Origin: Anaerobutyricum hallii
GTDB taxonomy: Bacteria; Bacillota; Clostridia; Lachnospirales; Lachnospiraceae
Direction: 5' to 3'
Length of the DNA: 64,000 bases
Assembly (NCBI RefSeq): GCF_900209925.1
Contig: NZ_LT907978.1
Span: 3,071,001-3,135,000 of the forward strand
The position numbers and the translations under genes were made by a program. The notes below the pieces were generated by a model that saw only the letters and a program-made list of their open reading frames with translations, did no database searches and was not told the DNA's origin. Below are positions 1 through 7,128 of the stretch, one piece after another (positions within the stretch are counted from its first letter, which is position 1; every line of letters starts with the position of its first letter).

Positions 1-1
1 T

Positions 2-763
2 CGACTTGGAATTGAAGGAGCTGCTATCGCAACCGGAATCGGACAATGTTCCACCCTGCTGATTTACATTTTATTTTATATTATAAAAAAGCCACCTGTA
101 AAAATACATAGAAACCTGCTTCGCCCAGAAAAGAAAATCTGTGCCCGTCTCTATGGAGTAGGAATTCCTGCAGCATTAAATATGGCACTGCCATCTTTGC
201 TTATCTCTGCTTTAAATGCTATCCTTGCATCCATCTCAGAAACAGGAGTTACAATCTTGGGAATCTATTATAAATTGCAGACCTTCTTATATTTGTCTGT
301 CAATGGAATGATTCAGGGGATGCGTCCGATCATCGGATATAATTACGGAGCAAAAGAATATAAACGGGTAAATAAGATTTACAATCTGGCGCTCATGATT
401 GCCTTTGGAATCATGGCTGTCGGAACCGCACTTTTCATGTTCACTCCTGAAACCTTTATGAAAATGTTCACCACGCAGCCTTCCACGATCACAGCCGGTG
501 CCTCCGCTCTTCGAATTATTTCCTGCGGTTTTATCGTCTCTTCCGTATCTGTTGTATCAAGTGGAGCTTTGGAGGGACTCGGTAAAGGAAATGAATCTCT
601 TGCCGTTTCCTTACTTCGTTATCTCATAATCATCGTGCCGTTAGCATTCATGCTAAGCCAATTCTTTGGTGTGTCTGGCGTATGGCACTCCTTCTGGATT
701 ACCGAAGCGATTACAGCGATCATATCTTATATTATTTATAAAAAAGCTCTTCTCAAAAAATAA
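2..763 (+). CDS. MATE family efflux transporter, C-terminal part (5' end outside window)
   Basis: The open frame runs in from base 2 without a stop, so the gene starts before the window; the first in-window ATG (182) is only an internal Met. About 253 residues are visible, with at least six hydrophobic segments. The stretch NGMIQGMRPIIGYNYGAKEY is typical of the MATE (multidrug and toxin extrusion) fold, where it lies in the second half of the protein. The family exports cationic drugs or metabolites using Na+ or H+ gradients; the substrate cannot be read from sequence. It ends in a lysine-rich tail directly followed by a strong bidirectional terminator. Family call is firm; substrate unknown. 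Confidence 0.88.
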   Translation, partial: RLGIEGAAIATGIGQCSTLLIYILFYIIKKPPVKIHRNLLRPEKKICARLYGVGIPAALNMALPSLLISALNAILASISETGVTILGIYYKLQTFLYLSVNGMIQGMRPIIGYNYGAKEYKRVNKIYNLALMIAFGIMAVGTALFMFTPETFMKMFTTQPSTITAGASALRIISCGFIVSSVSVVSSGALEGLGKGNESLAVSLLRYLIIIVPLAFMLSQFFGVSGVWHSFWITEAITAIISYIIYKKALLKK

Positions 764-768
764 TTACA

Positions 769-820
769 AAAAAACAGAGACTATTTTCCAAATACAAGAA
801 AATAATCTCTGTTTTATTTT
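769..820. terminator. Bidirectional rho-independent terminator
   Basis: A stem of about 17 bp (771-788 with 798-814) carries A-runs on the left and T-runs on the right. It can therefore stop both the MATE transcript (plus) and the pilus operon transcript (minus), whose last gene ends at 828. Confidence 0.85.
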
Positions 821-827
821 ATATTAT

Positions 828-1535
828 TTATTTCTGATACTTTGCTCTGTAACGTGAGATTGCAATAAGCAATAATCCTACTCCTGATGCAATAAATAAA
901 ATGGTAAACAAGGCAACATTCGTGTTATCGCCTGTTTTCACTTTATTTTTGCTTTTCTTTGTCTTAGTTATATGTTTACTATTACCTGGTTTTGTTTCAG
1001 GTTTTGTTTCTGTAGTACTTCTCGTTTCCGTTGTGCTTCTTGTTTCTGTTGTACTTTCTGTTGGTGATTCTACAGGTTCATAATAATTCTTAAACAGAAT
1101 ATCTCGTTTTGCATCTGTCATTTCACCAGTGATATGTGCGGCTATCACTGTTTCTAAATCACCGTTTTCTCCGTTCGTTACAGTAACTCTTACATAATAA
1201 ACTGTCTGATCATAATGTCCACGTTCATTTGTACCAGAATTTTGTTTTATTGTGTAGCAGTAAATACCGGGAGTTGTATACTGAATTGGTGGAAAAGTTG
1301 CTTTATCACTTCCACTGATCTTCAATACACTTTCTGACGGCATCGGTGCATCATCTACTGCCTGAAGCACAACCGTATAATCTTCCTCCGGAGAAGGTGT
1401 CTCACCTGAGGTTTGTATGCTGACAGGAATTTGCACTTCAACAGCACCTGCTGCAAAAGTAGAAATTGGAAAAACTGCCAGACATAAAACTACAAGCAAT
1501 AGCACTGCCGGAATTTTTCTTGTATTCGTTTTCAT
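828..1535 (-). CDS. FctB-like cell-wall anchor/minor pilin
   Basis: 235 aa. A Sec signal peptide (about residues 1-28, cleavage near STFAAG) precedes one Spy0128/FctA-type pilin domain (about 30-150, with the YCYTIK strand). A Thr/Glu/Pro-rich stalk of TTETRS repeats (about 155-175) and a lysine-rich stretch follow. The C terminus has a sorting-like motif KVKTGD, a hydrophobic helix and a basic tail. Position after the class B sortase and the Pro/Thr-rich stalk match FctB, the basal pilin that links streptococcal pili to the wall. The Glu expected in the Y-x-Y-x-I-K-E strand, used in intramolecular isopeptide bonds of this family, is Gln here (YTIKQ), so the bond may be absent. Last gene of the operon. 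Confidence 0.75.
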   Translation of the reverse strand: MKTNTRKIPAVLLLVVLCLAVFPISTFAAGAVEVQIPVSIQTSGETPSPEEDYTVVLQAVDDAPMPSESVLKISGSDKATFPPIQYTTPGIYCYTIKQNSGTNERGHYDQTVYYVRVTVTNGENGDLETVIAAHITGEMTDAKRDILFKNYYEPVESPTESTTETRSTTETRSTTETKPETKPGNSKHITKTKKSKNKVKTGDNTNVALFTILFIASGVGLLLIAISRYRAKYQK

Positions 1536-1542
1536 CTCCTCC

Positions 1543-2313
1543 TTACTTCTCCGGCGAATAAGGCTTCATTACCGCCAGAATAACGGTTCTTGCATCTGTA
1601 TAATCTGACGAACAGGTTGACATGGCAAGAATCTGTGAATAATTTTTCGAAGTTCCTATTTTTTTCATTGTATCCTGATGAATATACATTGCATTCTTTT
1701 CTGTAAATTTCAGCAGACCGTCTGTGTTTTCCTGCCATTTTTGAGGAATAAAAATATTGTCCTCATTTGCAGAAGTTTTAATACATGCAAAAATCTCAAG
1801 CTTATAAGAACGATCTGGAAGGACTAGCGTTCCTGTCCGGTTCTTATCAAAGAATTTCTGCTTCTCGTATAAATCAAGATCACCAAACATTTTATGTTCT
1901 GCCATATGATGTCCATACAACAGCGCATATTTCTCCTGAAATGCCCTGTCACAATTAACATCAAGAAATATACTTCCTGACAGAGCAAAATTACCATATA
2001 CATCTTTGTTGATGTAAGTAAGATTATCTTCTCCCTGAAGGATTGGATAATCAACCTTTGTTCCGTCTAACGTAATCCAGGCACATACATCCGGATTGAT
2101 CGCACGAAGCTCCTCAAACGTCGGTCCGTTGTCCTCACCTGGTGTCGGTTTATATTTCAACAATTGTGACTGTATGTCATCTACAGCAGCATACACCTGC
2201 ATATTATCCCACAATGCATATCCGGAATAGGCTCCCGCAATGACAAGAAATAAAATAATCACTGCGCTGAGAAGAGAGTTGGCTGCTTTTAAAAATATTC
2301 TTGAAACATCCAT
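1543..2313 (-). CDS. Class B sortase, probable pilin polymerase
   Basis: 256 aa from the chosen ATG at 2313, which sits 7 nt after a perfect AGGAGG; a GTG at 2331 lies upstream of that site and is less likely. One N-terminal membrane anchor (about residues 10-35) is followed by the sortase barrel. The catalytic His is in LLYGHHM, the Cys in AMSTCSS and the Arg in YTDARTVI, in class B order. In streptococcal FCT regions the class B-type enzyme SrtC2 polymerises FctA pilin. Its place between the FctA-like and FctB-like genes suggests the same job here. It lies 7 nt upstream of the FctB-like gene, clearly co-transcribed. Confidence 0.92.
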   Translation of the reverse strand: MDVSRIFLKAANSLLSAVIILFLVIAGAYSGYALWDNMQVYAAVDDIQSQLLKYKPTPGEDNGPTFEELRAINPDVCAWITLDGTKVDYPILQGEDNLTYINKDVYGNFALSGSIFLDVNCDRAFQEKYALLYGHHMAEHKMFGDLDLYEKQKFFDKNRTGTLVLPDRSYKLEIFACIKTSANEDNIFIPQKWQENTDGLLKFTEKNAMYIHQDTMKKIGTSKNYSQILAMSTCSSDYTDARTVILAVMKPYSPEK

Positions 2314-2387
2314 GCAGCCACCTCCTTTCACAGCATATCTTTGTTAAAATGCTTCTTTTATCTTTTATTAATACCAGTATTACTTAA

Positions 2388-3380
2388 TTAGTCTTCAAAT
2401 CTGCGTCTTCTTACAGCAAATACAACTGCGATTGCTAATACACCTGCGAATACTAAGATGTATGGAAGGTTGTCTAAATAAACGCCAGTGTCGATATCAC
2501 CATTTTTAGTATTTGTAAATGCTGCTGTTTTGGCTTCTGCATTCATAGTACCTTCATCACCCGTTGCATCCTTTGTATAATCTGAAGGAGTTGTTTCTTC
2601 TACTTTATAAGTAACACCTGCTGTCAAGTTCTCAATTGCGATTGTATCAAGATGTTTTAATTTGAATGTTGTTGTTCCACTGATTATAACTTCAGCCTGT
2701 TTTTCACTTCCAACGGAACCACCTGTTATTGTAGCTGGAAGAGAGTATGTTTTTCCATTTTCTCCTGTTAATGTTACTTTGAAATCGAAATATTTAGACT
2801 TATCACCAAGATTACCTGCTACTGTTTTACTAATACTAAGTTTGTTAGCTGTATAAGTATTATTGAATGCTGCTTCACCATTGGCAAGTTTCTTTGTACC
2901 TTTTGTAAAGCTAACTGCTGCAATCTCAAAAGTACCATTATTGTCAACAACAGTAACTTTCATTGTAACTGATGCGCTAGCATAAGTAACACCTGCTGTT
3001 GTACCTGCTGTTTCTTTAATCGTATAGGAATATACACCTACACTTGTATAAGTTGGTAATTGTACTGTAACATCTTTGTTAGTACCTTCTTTTGTTGCTT
3101 CTCCCTGATTATAAGTAACAGGTCTTACAGTTGGTATACCCTGATCCTCTGCATCCACACCACCATCTTTTACTTCTGCTTTTTCAACAGTAAACGCAAA
3201 TGTTTCTGCAGGTGAGGTTCCTTCTCCAACTAATGTATACATTTTGCTAAATGTAACTGTTCCTCCATTTTCAGGTGTCTGAACTTTTTCTGTTGCCTGC
3301 TCTGCAAATGCTGTTGCGCTTAATCCAAGCATCATTGTCAGTGCTAATAAGCATGCAAATAATCGTTTTACTCTTTTCAT
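2388..3380 (-). CDS. FctA/Spy0128-like major pilin
   Basis: 330 aa, starting 8 nt after AAGGAGG. Signal peptide about residues 1-26 (cleavage near ATAFA). Two consecutive Spy0128/FctA-type beta domains follow (about 35-175 and 178-292). The first has the YSYTIKET strand, whose Glu catalyses Lys-Asn isopeptide bonds in the family, and ends in FNNTYT; the second has YKVEETTP and ends in FTNTK. The C terminus has the motif DIDTG, then LDNLPYILVFAG and a long hydrophobic helix with an RRRR tail: a non-LPXTG sorting signal. It is the only two-domain pilin of the locus and precedes the sortase, so it is the likely shaft subunit. A 105-nt gap with its own strong SD precedes it. Confidence 0.85.
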   Translation of the reverse strand: MKRVKRLFACLLALTMMLGLSATAFAEQATEKVQTPENGGTVTFSKMYTLVGEGTSPAETFAFTVEKAEVKDGGVDAEDQGIPTVRPVTYNQGEATKEGTNKDVTVQLPTYTSVGVYSYTIKETAGTTAGVTYASASVTMKVTVVDNNGTFEIAAVSFTKGTKKLANGEAAFNNTYTANKLSISKTVAGNLGDKSKYFDFKVTLTGENGKTYSLPATITGGSVGSEKQAEVIISGTTTFKLKHLDTIAIENLTAGVTYKVEETTPSDYTKDATGDEGTMNAEAKTAAFTNTKNGDIDTGVYLDNLPYILVFAGVLAIAVVFAVRRRRFED

Positions 3381-3485
3381 AATGTTTCCTCCTTAATATA
3401 ATAAGTAAATTTGTTATTTCTAAACCCCTTGCGGTAGTTTATTCAATAGTATTCATTTCATGTTTACGGTACGTTTGCAAACACA

Positions 3486-4034
3486 CTATAGTTCTCGTCT
3501 GCGTAGTACTGTAATCACTTTGGCCTTCACATTTTCCTTCTTAATCGGACCATAATCACGGCTGTCTTTTGCCTGTGTTCTGTAATCTCCCAGTATGAAG
3601 ACACAGCCTTTTGGTACTCTATACGGATATTTTTTTATTCCTTTTTTTGCATAAGTAGGAAATGCGATTTCTCCAGTCTGTGGTGTTCCATTAACAAGCA
3701 GCTCTCCACTGTCGTCTAATGTAATGACGTCTGTTTCCTGACCAAGTATTCTTCCTACCTGTTCTTTCCCATTTACTTTGTATACAACAACATCATTTTT
3801 CAGGAAAGTTCTCTGTAAACGAAACCCTATGAGCAAGTCACCGCCTTTGACTGCCGAAAACATTCCATTATCCGGTGCCCTTGTAATTAAAAATCCCTGT
3901 GTAAATAATAATCCGCCGCACACAATTACTAATACGATTCGTATAAACAACTGTATGTAACCATTTCTGGTTTCTGCTTCTCTTCTTCTTTTGCGGATTA
4001 TCTGAGAACAGCTTCTATTGTTTGCAGCCCGCAT
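3486..4034 (-). CDS. SipA-like signal peptidase homologue lacking catalytic dyad
   Basis: 182 aa from ATG 4034 (a GTG at 4037 is also possible). The fold markers of type I signal peptidase are present: one N-terminal membrane helix (about residues 27-50), box C (NDVVVY) and box E (GDYRTQAKDSRDYG). By alignment the nucleophile Ser of box B (normally S-M-x-P) is Gly57 in NGMFSAVKGGD. The general-base Lys of box D (normally K-R-V-I-G) is Gly94 in VGRILG. Streptococcus pyogenes SipA, needed for pilus polymerisation, also lacks this dyad. The gene lies just before the major pilin, as sipA does. It overlaps the preceding gene (TGATG). Likely an assembly factor, not a protease. Confidence 0.83.
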   Translation of the reverse strand: MRAANNRSCSQIIRKRRREAETRNGYIQLFIRIVLVIVCGGLLFTQGFLITRAPDNGMFSAVKGGDLLIGFRLQRTFLKNDVVVYKVNGKEQVGRILGQETDVITLDDSGELLVNGTPQTGEIAFPTYAKKGIKKYPYRVPKGCVFILGDYRTQAKDSRDYGPIKKENVKAKVITVLRRREL

Positions 4035-4441
4035 CACCTCCGCACCTCATTCCTGATTTCTTGTGGCATCTCACTTTCTGTATTGTCCATCTCTGCCGGT
4101 TCTGTAATACCATCATGTTCTATCAGCTCTTGTTTATATTGATAAATCAGGTTTCCATACGTTTTATCATGGTCTTCCAACAAAATGTTATATCTTTCCC
4201 GCTCCGCTCGAATCGCAGATTCATAAAGTCGGTTCAACTCTTCAAGCTTCTTCCAGACATCATTCTCATCTACACCGCCAAACATCATCCTTCGGAACTT
4301 CACTGTTTGAAACCATTTGATTATTTCCTTATGTTCCTGATTTATTCCCTCTGTAGTAGAATCATTTTCTCTTGGAGATAAAGCTTCTTTTGCTTTACGT
4401 CCTCTATTTGATCTGGTTTTTCTTTTATGTCTTTCTGCCAT
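4034..4441 (-). CDS. Hypothetical coiled-coil protein of the pilus operon
   Basis: 135 aa from ATG 4441, placed 5-6 nt after AAAGGTGA (a GTG at 4450 overlaps that SD). No signal peptide or membrane helix, so it is probably cytoplasmic. The N terminus is very basic (RHKRKTRSNRGRK). The middle, FRRMMFGGVDENDVWKKLEE, recalls the G-x-x-x-x-D-V-x-x-x-L pattern at the start of DivIVA-type coiled coils, then a charged helix follows (about residues 60-115). It is wedged between the tip adhesin (12-nt gap) and the SipA-like gene (overlapping stop/start), so it is co-expressed with the pilus. Function unknown; a cytoplasmic localisation or scaffold role is only a guess. Confidence 0.7.
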   Translation of the reverse strand: MAERHKRKTRSNRGRKAKEALSPRENDSTTEGINQEHKEIIKWFQTVKFRRMMFGGVDENDVWKKLEELNRLYESAIRAERERYNILLEDHDKTYGNLIYQYKQELIEHDGITEPAEMDNTESEMPQEIRNEVRR

Positions 4442-4453
4442 CGCTGTCACCTT

Positions 4454-6547
4454 TTAAACAAAGCGTTTTTTATAGCTATAAAGCAAGAAACCTATTATTC
4501 CTGCGATACTAAGGGCAAATAATGTAATAAATGGAAGAACATCTGATGCAATTCCTGTATCCGGAATAGCTTCTTTATTATTTGTAAATACAACCTGATG
4601 TGCACTTACATCCTCTTTTGCTTGTATACTTGCTATGCTAGCCTTTCTATTTGTTACAGTTTCATCATCAACTGTGTAAGAAGTTGTATATCTGCTTCCT
4701 GAATAATCATTTTCTGTAATAGTGACATTTGCTCCAACAGGAATTTCTGTTAAAATCTTTTCATCATTATTTGCTAAGTTCACTGTTGCAGAACCTTTTT
4801 TATCCTCATTACCAACTTTAAATAACACACTTTTATTGTCCTTTTCTACAGAAATATTAAACGTAAACTCTTTTTGTTTATCACCCATACTTCCAGTCAC
4901 CAATTTTTTCAGTATAATGGATGTAGTCTTTGGGCTATAGTGTGCGTAAAAGTTAACTGTACCATCTGCCAGTTCAGCACCTGATGGGCTATAACTCCAG
5001 CTAGTATCTGCAATTTTTTTTGTACTGTCATAAGCTCCACCAGCCTCATTCTCTGGATACCAGCCATCAAGGACATAGGTAACACCATTGACAGGTTTTG
5101 TAGAACCAATTGTTGCTTTTTCTGTTTTAGCAACCTTACTTTCTGTTACATAATTTTTCGCATCAACTAGTTTATAATCACTATTTGGATCTTTTACCCA
5201 GAACTTTGCAGTAAAAACATTTTTACATTTAACATCAATCGTACAGTCAATATGATAATTCTGATTTACAGTAGGACTATTGTCCTTTGAAATTTTAAAT
5301 GGCGTTAATGTAATCTGCGTTACATCAGTCTTGCTTAAACCAGTTACCTTTAGTTGCTTTTCAATTGTTGATTTATAAGCTGTCCATATATTGTCTAAAA
5401 TATAATTAAAGTTATCTGCATCCTTGTTTATTACCCAGTTAGTTGCTGTACTACCATCCGGCCAGGACACAACATAGGAACTTACATTATTTGTAATATT
5501 TTTATTTTCTTCCCATGTGGCACCTGTTGTATTAATCTTTCCAAACAAGGTACTCGTATCAGATTCCGGAGCCCAATATTTAATATCATTACTTGATGGC
5601 ACTCCATCTGGTGTTGCAAGAAAGTAAATTGCTGCTATTTCATTCGATGCTTTAACCACGTTAACAGTGTATGACTCCTCTTTTGTTTCTGAAGAACCCC
5701 ACCAGTGTGATAACTTATAGCTATGTTTAATCGTTACTGTACCTGTAGTTATTCCCCTAACTGTTACCGTTGGTTTATTATTATTACCGTCTATAGTTGC
5801 AGTATTTGTATCACTGCTAGTCCACTTATGATTACTAGTGTCAAGTCCTGTTGTTCCTGTTAACGTAATCGTCTTCCCAACCTGTACTTCCTTAGGTCCA
5901 GTAATATTTGCCACCTGAATTTTCTGGCGCTTTGCATCTGCTGCCTGTGTTTCTTCTTCAGCCTTTTTCTCGCTTGTTTCTTCCTCACCGTTTTTACTTT
6001 CGGTTGTCTTTTCTGTAGCAGTTTCCGTTGTCTTTTCTTCTGCGGATTCTGTCTTTTCTTCTTCCGCTGTTTTTGTTGTGGCTTCGGATGCATCTGTTGT
6101 GTCTGTTGTTTTTTTATCTGCGTCTGTTTCTTCTTTTGTATATTTCTCTTCTTTTGAAGTATCCTTCTCAGATTTTTCTTTTTTCTCTTTTTCTTCTTTT
6201 TGTGTGCTGTTTTCTTTCGCACCTTTGTCATTCACATCTTTGGAATCACTTTGTTTTTCTTCTGAACTATCCTTGTTTTCCTTGGTTTTCGATTCAGAAT
6301 CTGACTTTTTAGTATTTTCCTGTTTCGTTTTAGTTTCTGCTTCCGACGATTTCTGTCTGGTCGTAGCGGTCTCACCGTTTTGATTGTCTGTCTTTTGTAC
6401 AGATTGCGTTGTCCCACTTTCAACCTGACTCATGCGGTCCACCGCAAATGTTGAAATAGATACACTACAGACAAGTATCAACGCCATGCACATCATGACG
6501 ATCCTCTTTAATAATCTGTACTTCCCAGATGAATGATTATGTTTCAT
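4454..6547 (-). CDS. Large pilus tip/adhesin-like surface protein
   Basis: 697 aa from ATG 6547, 6 nt after AAGGAGG; an in-frame ATG at 6574 lies upstream of that SD. Signal peptide about residues 1-36. A long low-complexity Glu/Lys/Thr/Ser region (about 40-215) forms a charged stalk. A Big2-like Ig domain (about 218-300, GPKEVQVGKTITLTG) follows, then a unique region, a segment GWYPENEAGGAYD..FYAHY resembling Listeria-Bacteroides repeats (about 495-540), and a pilin-like domain starting SIILKKLVTGSMGDK (about 545-655). The sorting signal is IPDTG, a hydrophobic helix and KKR. First gene of the pilus operon, in the position of streptococcal cpa, so a tip adhesin is likely. No thioester-domain Cys is visible. 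Confidence 0.8.
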   Translation of the reverse strand: MKHNHSSGKYRLLKRIVMMCMALILVCSVSISTFAVDRMSQVESGTTQSVQKTDNQNGETATTRQKSSEAETKTKQENTKKSDSESKTKENKDSSEEKQSDSKDVNDKGAKENSTQKEEKEKKEKSEKDTSKEEKYTKEETDADKKTTDTTDASEATTKTAEEEKTESAEEKTTETATEKTTESKNGEEETSEKKAEEETQAADAKRQKIQVANITGPKEVQVGKTITLTGTTGLDTSNHKWTSSDTNTATIDGNNNKPTVTVRGITTGTVTIKHSYKLSHWWGSSETKEESYTVNVVKASNEIAAIYFLATPDGVPSSNDIKYWAPESDTSTLFGKINTTGATWEENKNITNNVSSYVVSWPDGSTATNWVINKDADNFNYILDNIWTAYKSTIEKQLKVTGLSKTDVTQITLTPFKISKDNSPTVNQNYHIDCTIDVKCKNVFTAKFWVKDPNSDYKLVDAKNYVTESKVAKTEKATIGSTKPVNGVTYVLDGWYPENEAGGAYDSTKKIADTSWSYSPSGAELADGTVNFYAHYSPKTTSIILKKLVTGSMGDKQKEFTFNISVEKDNKSVLFKVGNEDKKGSATVNLANNDEKILTEIPVGANVTITENDYSGSRYTTSYTVDDETVTNRKASIASIQAKEDVSAHQVVFTNNKEAIPDTGIASDVLPFITLFALSIAGIIGFLLYSYKKRFV

Positions 6548-6876
6548 ACTTAACCTCCTTACTTTCCCCGGCATAATGGTCGGGAATCAGATTTATATTT
6601 CCTTTGTTAATTACTTTCCTATGTACATATACAAAAAGGGCAGGCATATACTTTGGGGATGTATACTGCCTGCCTCTATCAGATATTTTCCAGCCGTAGC
6701 GGGGAAAGTTGCTTTAAATTCTGAAAAATATCAGATATTTATCGACAGATGTATATCTCAGAAACTTATACGGTCTGTCTCTATCAAATGTCTTCTCGAA
6801 AATAACAGAACACGTTGCATTTTGAGAAAAACATATGATATTTGCTGTCATGCAGTACCTTCTTTACACGTTCTTC
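6548..6876 (-). promoter_or_regulatory. Structured 5' leader of the pilus operon
   Basis: About 330 nt with no supported gene lie between the phase switch and the first pilus gene. Two related hairpins occur in tandem on the minus strand (6744-6779 and 6639-6674), each introduced by TTTGATAGAG or TCTGATAGAG. Only the second has a U-run. Bases 6700-6709 are a perfect 10-nt complement of 6561-6570, which sits just before the ribosome site. The leader could thus switch between a terminator and a structure near the SD. No known riboswitch consensus was recognised. Confidence 0.5.
6631..6674 (-). terminator. Terminator/attenuator in the pilus leader
   Basis: On the minus strand GGCAGGC-A-GTATAC pairs with GTATAT-GCCTGCC, followed by CTTTTT. 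The 13-bp stem with a U-tract lies about 85 nt before the first start codon, so it would attenuate transcription entering from the invertible promoter. Confidence 0.7.
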
Positions 6877-6900
6877 ACCACATAATACTTATTATGTGGT
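6877..6900 (+). repeat. Left inverted repeat of the switch
   Basis: The repeat is itself a dyad: arm ACCACATAATA, centre CT, arm TATTATGTGGT. Nine-bp arms around the 6-bp core TACTTA would suit two recombinase monomers. The asymmetric centre gives the site its direction. Confidence 0.88.
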
Positions 6901-6917
6901 AAAGAAATCATGTTCTT

Positions 6918-6989
6918 GTAAAAAAAGACATTAAAAAATAAGCTACCGATTTTCTATTTTCGTTAGCTATCTTTTTAATGTCTTTTTTT
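6918..6989. terminator. Bidirectional terminator inside the invertible segment
   Basis: Stem AAAGACATTAAAAA pairs with TTTTTAATGTCTTT around an inner stem TAGCTA; A-runs and T-runs flank both sides. In the present orientation it stops leftward read-through from the recombinase gene into the pilus operon. After inversion it would lie behind the promoter. Confidence 0.8.
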
Positions 6990-7019
6990 ATCTGTATACA
7001 ATTTTTTATTACAAAGAGA

Positions 7020-7047
7020 TTGCTTTTTTTTTAATATATGATATAAT
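7020..7047 (+). promoter_or_regulatory. Invertible sigma-A type promoter, reading right
   Basis: -35 TTGCTT (7020-7025), 16-nt T/A-rich spacer, -10 TATAAT (7042-7047). In this orientation the transcript leaves the element at 7108 and runs antisense to the recombinase gene. Flipped, it would drive the pilus operon. Confidence 0.78.
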
Positions 7048-7084
7048 ATGTAAACAAGTAGTACAAATATATATGATAGTTTTT

Positions 7085-7108
7085 ACCGCATAATAAGTAT
7101 TATGTGGT
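7085..7108 (-). repeat. Right inverted repeat of the switch
   Basis: Same dyad as the left site in opposite direction: arm ACCGCATAATA, centre AG, arm TATTATGTGGT. The only difference from the left copy is G for A at base 7088. Confidence 0.88.
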
Positions 7109-7128
7109 TTTTTTATTTTTATTTTTTT

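Larger units (their letters stand above)
6877..7108. mobile_element. Invertible promoter element (phase-variation switch)
   Basis: Two 24-bp inverted repeats (6877-6900 and 7085-7108) differ at one base when one is reverse-complemented. They enclose 184 bp holding a terminator hairpin and a sigma-A type promoter. A tyrosine recombinase gene ends 20 bp to the right. This is the usual layout of a recombinase-controlled promoter inversion. As written, the promoter reads away from the pilus operon (OFF). Inversion maps position x to 13985 minus x and would put the -10 at 6938-6943 reading left into the pilus leader. Confidence 0.88.

Noticed and set aside
3486-4034. Active type I signal peptidase (lepB)
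   Set aside because: Both catalytic positions are Gly; the fold is kept but the enzyme is very unlikely to be active.
5860-6423. Several open frames on both strands in the adhesin stalk region
   Set aside because: They are shadows of a Glu/Lys/Thr/Ser-rich low-complexity coding stretch; no SD and no family features.
6600-6800. Cyclic di-GMP riboswitch in the pilus leader
   Set aside because: Considered because of hairpins before a surface-adhesion gene, but the conserved GEMM core elements are not present.
6576-6902. A 108-aa plus-strand frame upstream of the pilus operon
   Set aside because: It runs through the leader hairpins and the left inverted repeat, and has no SD or recognisable product.
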